Assembly: GCA_036873135.1 (NCBI GenBank)
Contig: JAPTYO010000001.1
Location: 48,657,774 to 48,721,773 of the forward strand
DNA from: Clarkia xantiana subsp. parviflora
Taxonomy: Eukaryota > Streptophyta > Magnoliopsida > Myrtales > Onagraceae
Reading direction: 5' to 3'
DNA: 64,000 nt
The translations under genes and the position numbers were made by a program. Shown in pieces: positions 35,982 to 45,736 of this stretch. Below the pieces are notes generated by a model that saw only the letters and a program-made list of their open reading frames with translations, was not told the DNA's origin and did not search any database. Within the stretch, counting starts at the first letter, position 1. Each line of letters opens with the position of its first letter.

Positions 35982-37558
35982 ATGTCTAAGCACGCCATGA
36001 CCACCCGCCAAGCTCTCGCTTCAACTCCTTCTTCCTCCAATAAGCTCCCGTTCCGTCCCCGCAAAATCCGTAAGGTCTCCTCCGCGAAATCGACCGACAT
36101 CTCCATCGCCGCTCCCCCTCAAGCTCTGTCCATCGCCCCGATCCTAATCCCTCCTCCGATTCTGAAACCCATGTCGTTCGAAGGCGAAATTGACGCCGCC
36201 CTCCGCCACCTCGGTGGCTCCGATTCCTTGTTGTCTCCTCTCATCGCCTCGCTTTATCGTCCGATATTCGAATCTTCAAGCCCTCCCTTCCTTTCTCTCA
36301 CGAAAAGCATTCTTTATCAGCAGCTTTCCACTAAAGCGGCGAGAACCATCTATTTGCGCTTCATTGCTCTCTTCGCCGGCGGGGAGGCTGCTGTTTCCCC
36401 GGATACCGTACTTGCTCTCTCTGCTGCAGAACTCCGTCAGGTACTACTGATTACTGCATTCTACTAAGCACTATGCACTATACAGGGATTTCGAAATTTT
36501 CTTGCTTCTTTCTTTACTGCCTAATTATGAATGCTCCCTGATTAAATTAAGCTCAATTTTTAACCCAAAAACTGCAACTTGATCCTAAAAATCTCAGTTA
36601 ATCGTAAAATGTTAAGTTTACACTTTGTTGTCTGCTTAGTTCCCAGTTAATGGAGAATATAGTATTCTGACGTACTGTGACTGCTCCTTATTGAACCATA
36701 TGTTCTTCAATGCACTTTTTTGACATAAAGGAGGTTGAACTTTTGAAGAAAACCTTTCTACAAACTGGAATTGTGATAATGAAGCAGAATGCAATCAAAT
36801 CAAAGTTCAGATGTGAAAGATGATACCATTATCAATTGCTGATTTAGCATGAATCTCTGACTCTAACCCAAAGCTGCATTTTGTCCTGGTTACTGAGTTA
36901 TGATTTGGTTTTGAAGGATCTGCCTGATCTGGAACAGATGCTGCTGCGAATTGTTTGTTCTTTAAGTACTAAAACAGAATAGATGATTGCTTAATCACTC
37001 TAGCTAATAAAATGCCCATCTCATTTCCTCTTCTGCTCTGTCAGTTTTAATACAGAAAATTCCTACAATAAATATAATTGTCATTGGTTTTGTAATCTGA
37101 GCCACCTTAGCTACTTGTGTTTAAGCTAAATTAGTATTTTGCTTCTGTTTCTTCTTTGAAAGGTGGGTGTCTCAGGCCGCAAAGCGAGCTACCTCCACGA
37201 TCTTGCTGACAAGTATAAGGAGGGGGTCTTGTCCGACCCCTCGATCCTTGAAATGGATGATGAATCTCTGCTGAGACTGTTGACTACGGTCAAGGGAATT
37301 GGGGTTTGGTCGGTGCACATGTTCATGATATTCTCTCTGCACCGACCCGATGTTTTGCCGGTAGGTGATCTCGGAGTTAGGAAGGGTGTGCAGCTCTTGT
37401 TCGGGCTCAAGGAATTGCCAAAGCCCGTGCAAATGGAACAACTCTGTGAGAAATGGAGACCTTATCGATCGGTTGGTTCTTGGTACATGTGGAGACTGAT
37501 TGAATTGAAGAGCACACCTAAAGTCTCAGCTCTACCCATCAGTTCGACTGCAATTTGA
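35982..37558 (+). CDS. DNA-3-methyladenine glycosylase, AlkA-like HhH-GPD
   Basis: Two exons, 35982-36440 and 37163-37558, joined in phase 0, encode 284 residues. The protein removes alkylated bases from DNA in base-excision repair, by family knowledge. The helix-hairpin-helix lies at about 189-204 (LLTTVKGIGVWSV), followed by the GPD part with the catalytic aspartate at D222 (LPVGDLGVRKG). The N-terminal 70 residues are basic and proline-rich, probably a disordered nuclear or organelle-targeting part; the fold begins near the FEGEIDAALRHL segment. It lacks an iron-sulfur cluster motif, like AlkA. The first exon is GC-rich and intron 1 AT-rich. It is divergent with the sugar transporter, and a young LTR retrotransposon has landed 300 bp beyond its stop codon. 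Confidence 0.95.
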
Positions 37559-37858
37559 CGGTAATCTATCGAATAGGGGAGATGGAGAATCGGACTGCCA
37601 TCGTGGTTTCCAAATCTTAGAACTGGGTTTCTTTCTTCTTGTGGTTTTTACCGAATCTTGACTAGCTAAGTTCTTAGTAAAGTTCTTGCTTTGTGCCATT
37701 TGGTTTCGCTATTGATAATTTGGCTTGGGGAATTCCAAATTGGACATTTGAATCTTACTCAGTTGGATTTGTATTTGTTTAATAATATATGTATATATTC
37801 GATGCTCTTTTGGTTACATTGTGTAATGAAATCTTCTCCACTTTGCTTCCTTGATCCA
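37559..37858. other. 3' flank of the glycosylase gene
   Basis: Probable 3' UTR and termination region, with T-rich sequence and AATAAT-type signals near 37780. It ends at the retrotransposon target site ATCCA (37854-37858). Confidence 0.5.
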
Positions 37859-37994
37859 TGATGGACATACGCGTGATCCGGGCTCGGTTTTAATTATTCG
37901 GACCTCACATTCGCACGAGGCCCTTAGCAAGACCCGATTTCAAGCTAACCGGGGTAAACCGGGTAAGTCGCGAACTTGCCCGGTGCCCCGGGGG

Positions 37995-38165
37995 GCTTAC
38001 CCGGAAAATTCCGGGTAAGCCTAGCTTACCCGGAATTTCCGGGTAAGCTAGGCTTACCCGGAAAATTCCGGGTAAGCCCCAGCTTACCCGGAATCTCCGG
38101 GTAAGCCAAAGCTTACCCGGAAGTCCGGGTAAGCCTAGGCTTACCCGGAATTCCGGGTAAGTCCC
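37995..38165. repeat. Array of six hairpin units in the 5' LTR
   Basis: Each unit is about 28 bp, of the form GCTTACCCGG-(2-5 nt)-CCGGGTAAGC, so each is its own inverted repeat. Small variations sit at the centre (AAAATT, AATTT, AATCT, AAGT, AATT) and in the linkers. The array lies in the promoter-side (U3) part of the LTR. Confidence 0.95.
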
Positions 38166-38398
38166 ACCCCGGGGGGTGTCGCGCACACCCCCCATTTTCT
38201 CTCGGATACGTACGGGGACCCGATTTTTACACTAACTCCTACGTGTCCGAGACCTTTGTTTTAGCGGCGCGCTCGTCCCGTTTATGATAGCCGCCTGAGA
38301 CGCACGTCAGAGCCCCTTTTCCCGAAGCTTACCTACGCATCCCGGTTCATATTTTCACATTGAACCGGGTCAAAACCGGTTTACGGTCCAAGATGGCC

Positions 38399-38406
38399 TA
38401 TAAATA
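38399..38406 (+). promoter_or_regulatory. TATA box of the 5' LTR
   Basis: TATAAATA in the U3 part of the LTR; the matching box in the 3' LTR is at 48247-48254. Transcription would begin about 30 bp further on. Confidence 0.8.
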
Positions 38407-38758
38407 GCCACCTTGGGGGTGAACATTCTCAACTCATTCAAAAATCACTTTGGGCAAACTTCGGAAAAGCTCTGACTTCTCTCTAAAAATCCTCTCTTTC
38501 TCTCTCTAGAAAAACACTGATGTTGAGCGTCGGAGTGAGCACGCCAAGCACCCCCCCCTCTCCACGGGGACTGCTTGGTAAACGCTCTTCTGCAGGTGCC
38601 GGCGGACATCCCGTTAGAGATTCAGAGAGGCTTACCATCTCCTGGAAGACAGAGCTAAAGCCCGCGCACGACCTTAGAAGGCGGATTCAGCTTACACATA
38701 ACCCGAAGACCCCGACCAGTTATCCAGCGGACAGTCCGCAATAACCCGGTCGAAACAC

Positions 38759-38774
38759 TTGGCGCCGTCTGCGG
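38759..38774 (+). other. Primer-binding site
   Basis: TTGGCGCCGTCTGCGG starts one base after the 5' LTR. The TGGCGCCGT core is the usual primer-site start in plant Ty3-gypsy elements; its first nine bases match the complement of the tRNA-Asp 3' end, after which it differs, so the actual primer tRNA is uncertain. Confidence 0.8.
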
Positions 38775-38795
38775 ATCACCCACAGAACCAACAGC

Positions 38796-41700
38796 ATGGC
38801 AAGCAACGAGCAGCCACCGCCGACTAAGACGAAGAGAAGAGGACCAGGACGTCCAAGGAAAACTCCGGCTCCGGAGTCAAGCATGAGACCTCCTCCGCAG
38901 AGAGCTCCCCCGCAGAGCCAAGGCGAGGCCTCAGTCGCCTCATCTATGCCGACTAGAAGCGTACACTCTCGGAGTAACGCGCAGGGGGGCACGCAGCAAA
39001 CCAACGCTCCTCCAGGCTTCGCCCACCAAACCTTCAATACGCAGGAGCAACCATACGGAATGCCGAACGCGGGAGCATACAACCAAGCACCAGGGGCACA
39101 GACTGCACCTACAGTCACCCCGGAAATGATGGCAGCACTCGAACAGCTACTTCAGCTAAGAGAAGCTCTTCGCAACCAAGGATACGGGGCGCCACCGCCC
39201 CCTCCCGCGCAACAAGCAAATATGCCCCCACCACCAAGGCAAGCTCCTCCGATGAATGCACCTCAGCAGAGAGGCCCTACAATCTCAAAAACCCCAACTT
39301 TCCACGGGAATGCACAGCAGAGCAGGCAGTTCCCCCAGCAGTGGACAAGACAGGAGCTTTCGCACTCGCAAACACCCTACCAAGCAGGGCCATACAGTGA
39401 AGGAGCCTGGAGGCAGCCGTCTCAGACATTCCAGGGATATCAAGGTGGATATTCTCAATATAACCCAACACAGGCGCAATTTCCCCAACAAGGCGCAAGC
39501 TTGGGCCAAGAAGCATACCCCCAAAATCAGGATAACCCAATCACCGGGTTGACGGAGGAGATGCTCGAAAAGCTGATCGAGAAGAAGATAAAAGAAAGGA
39601 AAATGAGAGGGATGAACACATTGGTAGACACAACATCCCATCCTTTCACCGACGAGCTGGTATACAGTCGCGTCCCAGACGCACTGTACAATCTAAGGCC
39701 AGAAAAATACCGAGGCAAGGGAGACCCAATAGAGCATGTACAGCAGCATGAACTAATGCTCTTGGGAAGGACTGACAACCCTCACCACATAGCCATGACG
39801 TTCCCCCAAACGTTAGGCGGACCAGCTGCACACTGGCTCTTCGCCCTGCCAAAGAAAAGCATAGACTCGTGGCAGTCCCTCAAAGAAAAGTTCATCCAAC
39901 GTTACATGGGAGAACGATCGATTATCAAAGGATCAAATGCCTTGGATGACGTCAAGCAAGAGTGGAATGAGTCCCTCGCAAGCTATTACATTCGTTTCAA
40001 TCAAAACATCTCCGAAATCCAAACAAACATCGCAGAAACAGAAGTCATTCATGCCTTTGTCAGAAATCTGGGTAGGCACGGGTACGACTTAGGCCAAAAG
40101 CTTTCCACAAGACCTGCAGAAACAATGGAAGAACTCGTGGCAAGAGTTAAAGAGTACATCGATGCTGAGCATTACAAGATGACAGCACGGGACAAATGGG
40201 GCAAACCAAGCAACAAGAAGGATGAAAGCAAGCCAGGCCCCCCGAAACAGAATCAAACCCCCCAGCAAAAACAATGGACTCCGCCCCAGAAAAGAACATT
40301 CAACATTGAAGAAGACAAGAATGCAGATGTCAATACCATCGAGCTGATCCCTTTGAATGCTCCCCTGAGCGTCATACTGAAAGAAATGAAAGAGCAAAAC
40401 CTCTGGAAAGAGCCATTCGGGTTCAGAAAGGGACAGCTGGGGAAGGAGCAAGACAAGTGGTGCGAAAGCCACGAAGTCAACGGCCATGAAACAGACGACT
40501 GTAGAAGCCTTAAGTTCCAAATCAATCGAATCATCCAAGAAGGCGGACTTAAGCACTACGTCGATCAGGGGGGAAAGATCGAAAAGGTGAAGAGAAAATT
40601 CACGTCAAAGGAAAAAGGAAAGGAGAAGACCACTGACAACCCTCCTCCTAAAAAGAGGGGAGTCATTAACGTCATTCATGGTGGTCCAGCTGCAGGAGGA
40701 CAAGTCTCCAACACAAGAGATGTCTACGCTGCGCAGGCAAGCACACTCCCCAAATATGGAAAAAGAAAGAAACCAGAAGAGGAGGACCTCGTGATAGGAT
40801 TCTCAAGAAAAGACATGGCACACATCGTCTACCCACATGATGACGCGTTAGTAATAACGATGGAAATCAACGGGTTCGATGTCAAAAGAATTCTAATCGA
40901 CGGGGGAAGTTCGTCAGACATCCTTCATATTAACGTCCTCGAACAGCTGGGAATGAAAAGAGAGGACCTGAAGCCGGGAAATTTCCCGTTAGTAAGCTTT
41001 GCTGGAGCTGCTACGTACCCACTGGGAATGATCACCCTTCCCACTGTGATAGGGGAAGGGTGGAACGCAATGAAAGTCGACATCACTTTTGTGATCGTCG
41101 AAAGCCTCGGCGCTTACAACGGAATTCTTGGGCGAACAACGATAAACCCCTACGAGATGGTGCCTTCAACGGCACATCAAAAGCTGAAATACCGCTTAAA
41201 GGGAGGAATCGGTGAAGTCCTGGGCGATCAGACAACAGCACGAAAATGCTATGTCAACGCCCTAAGATGCAAGAACCGCCTGGATGTAGCAGTCATTGAG
41301 AGAGGACAGTCTTCCAAGTCTGAAGTCGAAGTGCGATTCAATGAAATGATGAGCAAAGGACAAAGGCTCCCAACACTTCAAACCCCAATGCTCCCAAGCA
41401 TATGGGACATCAAACAAGGAGAGTCAGAATCCATCCAAAACTACTTCAAGCGATTTGCTATTAACGCAACTTCAAGTTTTGCAGACAAGTCAGCCGTGAT
41501 CAATGGATTTTTCCTGAACATGAACTCACCCACATTTCTCCTGTTCGGACGAACACATGGGTGGAGGACAACCAAGTCTATGGCTGACCTAAAGGAAAAG
41601 ATGGAAACGGCAATCGAAGTCGCAAATGAGCTGGGGTGGTTCAGCCCACCTGCAGAACACGAGAAGGCGTGCGAACAAGAGCATGCAAGACAAGACTTGA

Positions 41701-41972
41701 ACAATAACCAAGATGGAGAATACACACCTCTAAACATAGAGGTGGAAGAGTTGTTCAAGACCATCCTGAAGGATGTTTTACCTCCTCCCAGCGAGATCCG
41801 AATTGCCTTCATCGGGAAGAATCCGGAATTGTGGTGCCACTATCACAACAGATGGGGTCACAGCACAAATGGCTGCCCCTCCCTTCGCAACAAAATCGAG
41901 GACCTGATCAAACAAGGAGCTCTTCGCTCCCACATCGCATGCAGGAAGCCAGCTTTATCAACCCGTCACTAA
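38796..41972 (+). CDS. Retrotransposon gag-protease polyprotein with a second gag-like tail
   Basis: A single frame of 1,058 residues. Order: proline/glutamine-rich start (1-240); retrotransposon gag core about 340-455 (HWLFALPKKSIDSW onward); a zinc-knuckle-like C-x2-H-x4-H-x4-C at about 554; a retropepsin-like domain with the active-site triad written DGG (LIDGGSSSDIL, about 700), as is usual in this lineage; then a segment that again resembles gag (IWDIKQGESESIQNYFKRF, about 870) and a second C-x2-H-x4-H-x4-C knuckle at about 1012. In ordinary relatives the reverse transcriptase would follow the protease. Here the frame ends after the second knuckle. The ORF is intact, with no frameshift, so it may be expressed. 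The start is the first ATG after the primer-binding site. Confidence 0.9.
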   Translation: MASNEQPPPTKTKRRGPGRPRKTPAPESSMRPPPQRAPPQSQGEASVASSMPTRSVHSRSNAQGGTQQTNAPPGFAHQTFNTQEQPYGMPNAGAYNQAPGAQTAPTVTPEMMAALEQLLQLREALRNQGYGAPPPPPAQQANMPPPPRQAPPMNAPQQRGPTISKTPTFHGNAQQSRQFPQQWTRQELSHSQTPYQAGPYSEGAWRQPSQTFQGYQGGYSQYNPTQAQFPQQGASLGQEAYPQNQDNPITGLTEEMLEKLIEKKIKERKMRGMNTLVDTTSHPFTDELVYSRVPDALYNLRPEKYRGKGDPIEHVQQHELMLLGRTDNPHHIAMTFPQTLGGPAAHWLFALPKKSIDSWQSLKEKFIQRYMGERSIIKGSNALDDVKQEWNESLASYYIRFNQNISEIQTNIAETEVIHAFVRNLGRHGYDLGQKLSTRPAETMEELVARVKEYIDAEHYKMTARDKWGKPSNKKDESKPGPPKQNQTPQQKQWTPPQKRTFNIEEDKNADVNTIELIPLNAPLSVILKEMKEQNLWKEPFGFRKGQLGKEQDKWCESHEVNGHETDDCRSLKFQINRIIQEGGLKHYVDQGGKIEKVKRKFTSKEKGKEKTTDNPPPKKRGVINVIHGGPAAGGQVSNTRDVYAAQASTLPKYGKRKKPEEEDLVIGFSRKDMAHIVYPHDDALVITMEINGFDVKRILIDGGSSSDILHINVLEQLGMKREDLKPGNFPLVSFAGAATYPLGMITLPTVIGEGWNAMKVDITFVIVESLGAYNGILGRTTINPYEMVPSTAHQKLKYRLKGGIGEVLGDQTTARKCYVNALRCKNRLDVAVIERGQSSKSEVEVRFNEMMSKGQRLPTLQTPMLPSIWDIKQGESESIQNYFKRFAINATSSFADKSAVINGFFLNMNSPTFLLFGRTHGWRTTKSMADLKEKMETAIEVANELGWFSPPAEHEKACEQEHARQDLNNNQDGEYTPLNIEVEELFKTILKDVLPPPSEIRIAFIGKNPELWCHYHNRWGHSTNGCPSLRNKIEDLIKQGALRSHIACRKPALSTRH

Positions 41973-42332
41973 GGGAATAACCCTTCCCTTATGACATGCA
42001 CATACTCTATCTTTACTTAATGCTAAGTAGAACATTTAGGATAGGAGATCAGTTGACTCCATCCATGCACGACCTTTGTAAATAAACAAGAAAACTAATG
42101 AAGTTCACTCCTTGCGTAGGAAAAATCACTATGTAATGGCAAGCTTCCCCGGTCCAATATCAGGAACAAGCCACATACATCACCAACAAAGACCCTAATC
42201 CTATGCGCAGAAAGGGCAACCAACAAGAAAAGCCGTCAGAAAGATATCAAAGCAATCCTAAGCAAAGCTCCTCACAACAAACCAAAACAAAGGACGTTAG
42301 ACGCGAACAAGGAGTTAGAGTATCCTCATAAC

Positions 42333-42970
42333 AAGGATGTGAACGTACTAATCTATTCACATCCTTGCCAAAAGTCGGGGGATAAACGGATCATTGGGAA
42401 TCCCGCCTCGCAAATAAATGCAAGTGTCGGACGTACTAATCTATCCACACTTCGCCAAACTACAAGGATGTGAACGTACTAATCTATTCACATCCTTGCA
42501 AAAAATCGGGGGATAAACGGATCATTGGGAATCCTACCTCGCAAATAAATGCAAGTGTCGGACGTACTAATCTATCCACACTTCGCCATACTACAAGGAT
42601 GTGAACGCACTAATTCACATCCTTGCAAAAAATCGGGGGATAAACGGATCATTGGGAATCCTACCTCGCAAATAAATGCAAGTGTCGGACGTACTAATCT
42701 ATCCACACTTCGCCATACTACAAGGATGTGAACGTACTAATCTATTCACATCCTTGCAAAAATCGGGGGATAAACGGATCATTGGGAATCCTACCTCGCA
42801 AACAAATGCAAGTGTCGGACGTACTAATCTATCCACACTTCGCCATACTACAAGGATGTGAACATACTAATCTATTCACATCCTTGCAAAAAATCGGGGG
42901 ATAAGCGGATCATTGGGAATCTTCCCTCGCAAACATAAATAAGGGTTGAACGTACTAACCCATCCACACT
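42333..42970 (+). repeat. Tandem array of ~130-bp units inside the retrotransposon
   Basis: Units start at 42333, 42464, 42595, 42722 and 42852, with a diverged sixth near 42985, so the period is 127-131 bp. Each has two shorter related halves, one beginning AAGGATGTGAACGTACTAAT and one beginning AAGTGTCGGACGTACTAATC. Each half forms a small inverted repeat (AAGGATGTG/CACATCCTT and AAGTGTCGGA/TCCACACTT). Non-coding. Such arrays in the 3' non-coding part are common in Tat-type elements. Confidence 0.93.
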
Positions 42971-43403
42971 TAGCCACAGCACCAAATATGTGAACAAACT
43001 AGTTTGTTCACACCCTCATAAAGAAAGACAAACACTTCAACTGGGATCATCCTCCCTACAAAGCCACAGACGACGGTAATATAAACTCACCCACAACCGT
43101 CACCAACAGAGATGCAGTTTCCTAAGGAAAACCATCGAATCAAGAAAACCAACCAGTCAATAGAGCAACACTCTTACAAAAAAAAGAGAACAAGCCACTG
43201 GGACAACAATAAAAGAAGATGCAAAATAATACTTAGTATTATATCTTTCTAACATCTCATGTCAGGCATATATATATAATATAGCAGGACTCAAAAGTAA
43301 CGACATCCGGCCAGCTTAAAAGTCGAGCCCAAGATGCAACCTGTCAAAATCTCACCCGTGCAAGGGGAGCAGCCATATGTACAGATGGAAAAACAAAGAA
43401 AGA

Positions 43404-45736
43404 TCAACCTGACCCAACGTCAGGAGTACCAGAACCAAAGACATCAGTCATAAAAACATCTTGCGCTGGGCCTTTGAAAGCACCCCGGCGATCATCACCA
43501 ACAGGGACGGACGCCTGTCCCGCCAAACCACTCGTTCCGCCACCCGCCTGGATCCCAGCAATAGCCCCAAGGGCATACCCAGCATACGGACCAGCACTCT
43601 GGAAAGGAAAATCGGGGGCAAGGGAGTGTACCCTCCTGAAGTAATCCACAGAGAAGGACTCCATGCGATCATCACGCGCCTTCTCAAGAAGCTTGGAATA
43701 ATCAGCTGTAGTAGGAAACTCGATCATCCCTAGCTGATCACCCAGGACAACGTGAGACTCTTTAGTCTCCCTCAGCACCACAGCATGTGCCTCCTCATCA
43801 ACCTTCTCCTGACGTAGTAGGGCAAACAACTCCGCCTCCAGCTGAGACGCATAATCCTGACTCCTCTTGAGATCAGCGGAAGCCTCGGAAGAAGCATCTG
43901 AATGCGCGCGCGCCTTCTCCCTCAACACAACAACATCCTGAGACAAGTGCTCATGACGATCCTGCAGACCCCTCGTCTCCTCAACAAGCTCAACAACGAA
44001 AGAGGATAGGTTGGTCATCACAGCATTCACCTACAACAACAACACAAACACATCATACACAGAGAAGTCAGACAAACATGATAGATCCAACATAAAAGAA
44101 AAACAACGTACGGGAGCAAAGCGCGCGAGTGACTCCTCAACACATTTCAACGCAGCCTCAGGATCTCGGGGGCACATCTTGCGGTCAGCCGGTGGAACAG
44201 ACCGCTGAACCACACGCACACCAACAGCAGGCGTACTCAAGGAAACATCCTTGGGAAAACGGACAGCAGACTGACAATACGGAACCCACTCACTCCCAGA
44301 CACATCCCGATCAGGCCGGCAAATCAAATCAGACTTGCGAAGAGCCGGAGGAGCAGGGACAACTACACATCAATAGCAAACACATTAGAAAAAGGCAAAC
44401 CGCACTAGTACAACAACAAGGCAATCACAGTTACCTGCCAAGGGAGGCACCTCCTCTGAACGCCCGCTCCCCGACCGGGGGGCACGCATGGTCGAATCGG
44501 CATGCACAGGCCCCTTCCCTTTGTCGCTGGAAGGAGCAAGAGGCATACCGTCAGATGTCAACCTCCTAGGATCGCTCGGGGAGCGGACGTCAGCATCATG
44601 CTCCCCGACAGGAACAACTCCCCCCGCTGGCGGAAAGTCCAAGCCTACAAAGACAACCGCAAAGAAACCTTTAGTGTGTCAACATACGAAAAACCACAAC
44701 AAAACATTTAAAAGGCACAAATCCCATACCCGGGCCAACAGGAAGGGTATCGTCTAGGCCAGGAACAATCTGAGAAGACCCGCCTGCAACTCCACCCTGT
44801 ACACAGGGGCGTCTGTTAAGAAACCAACCTACAAGAAAACAAGGGCAGATGTTACAAAACTTCAAAACATACCAACTCCTCCCCCGAAGGACGTACGTGA
44901 ATGCCCGCCGCGAGCAGCTCGACGTCAGATGCACGATAAAGGGGGCTGTACTCCCCCGCCCTATTCGCCGCGTGGATCTTCTTCAAAGCGACCTTATCTC
45001 TATCCGAGAACTCCTGAAATCGTGGAACGGGATCGGCATCCAATATGTGAGAAGTCGCCCAAGTCGTGCCTGCATCCTTCACAAAAAAGTACTGACACTT
45101 CCATTTATTCTGGGAAGTGTCCGACCGTTCGCAGAATCGCGCTTCAGTGTTCCACCCCGCCCGACGCAAACCAAGGGAAGAGAATCCCTTTTCGGTCATA
45201 TGAGGCCAACGTAGGCTGAAGGTGCACATCCCAGACTCATCTGCCTTACCCAGGCGGTAGAAGGCTCGAAACAACACTATGGAGTAATCCCAGGAATTCA
45301 GGTGACATTGCACCCGAAAACACGTCCAAGCCCTAAACCCCGGAGGGGTAATAGAGACAGGGGAAATCCTATAATATCGACAAAGACGGACCAGATCCTG
45401 ACAGTAAGGAAACCGCAGTCCTTCTCGAAACTGTGAAAGGTAGACCGCCTCATACTCAGCTGGAGGAACGGTGGGCCGTCCAAATTCAACTCCCTTCACA
45501 ACATCCCAAGGATACGAGACCTCTAGGCCGGGACACCAGCCCCGGGTCGAGACATAGAGGTCAAACTTGGAACGTGGAAGCTTGTTGGGGAAAAATATCT
45601 GAGTCTTCTCCAATATCACGCGGTCGCCCGACGGCCCCAAGAGTACACCGCTTTGAGACCCAGACTCGGAATCCATGGTGCTTTCGCCAACCTCACCCTC
45701 AAAGTTATCCGAAACAAAAGGATGAGACTTACTCAT
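43404..45736 (-). CDS. Antisense gene of the retrotransposon, gypsy-type transposon domain
   Basis: Five exons on the strand opposite to gag: 45736-44873, 44796-44730, 44644-44435, 44362-44112 and 44030-43404, joined in matching phases to 672 residues. All introns are GT-AG and 72-85 nt long, a normal plant size. The N-terminal 290 residues resemble the plant putative gypsy-type transposon domain (Pfam Transposase_28), with a core around CRYYRISPVSITPPGFRAW. The middle is hydrophilic and proline-rich. The last exon has a coiled-coil-like helix rich in Glu, Lys and Ala, then a glycine-rich end. The function of this family is unknown; despite its name it is not a shown transposase. Antisense ORFs of this type occur near the 3' end of some Tat-type retrotransposons. 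The ATG at 45736 is the first in frame. Open frames and clean introns suggest selection or a very recent copy. Confidence 0.85.

Larger units (their letters stand above)
37859..38757 (+). repeat. 5' LTR (899 bp)
   Basis: Begins TGATGGACATACGCG and ends GGTCGAAACA. It contains an array of six hairpin units (37996-38164), then a TATAAATA promoter box at 38399-38406 followed by the likely R region. It differs from the 3' LTR in array length (165 against 248 bp) and in one base of a C-run near 38551. Confidence 0.95.

Noticed and set aside
37995..38165. CRISPR-like array
   Set aside because: The regular units are self-complementary, have hardly any spacers, and lie in LTRs of a plant retrotransposon. 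No cas genes; the organism is a eukaryote.
38720..39641. Long minus-strand open frames opposite the gag ORF
   Set aside because: They are mirror frames of the GC-rich gag start, with low-complexity translations and no domain.
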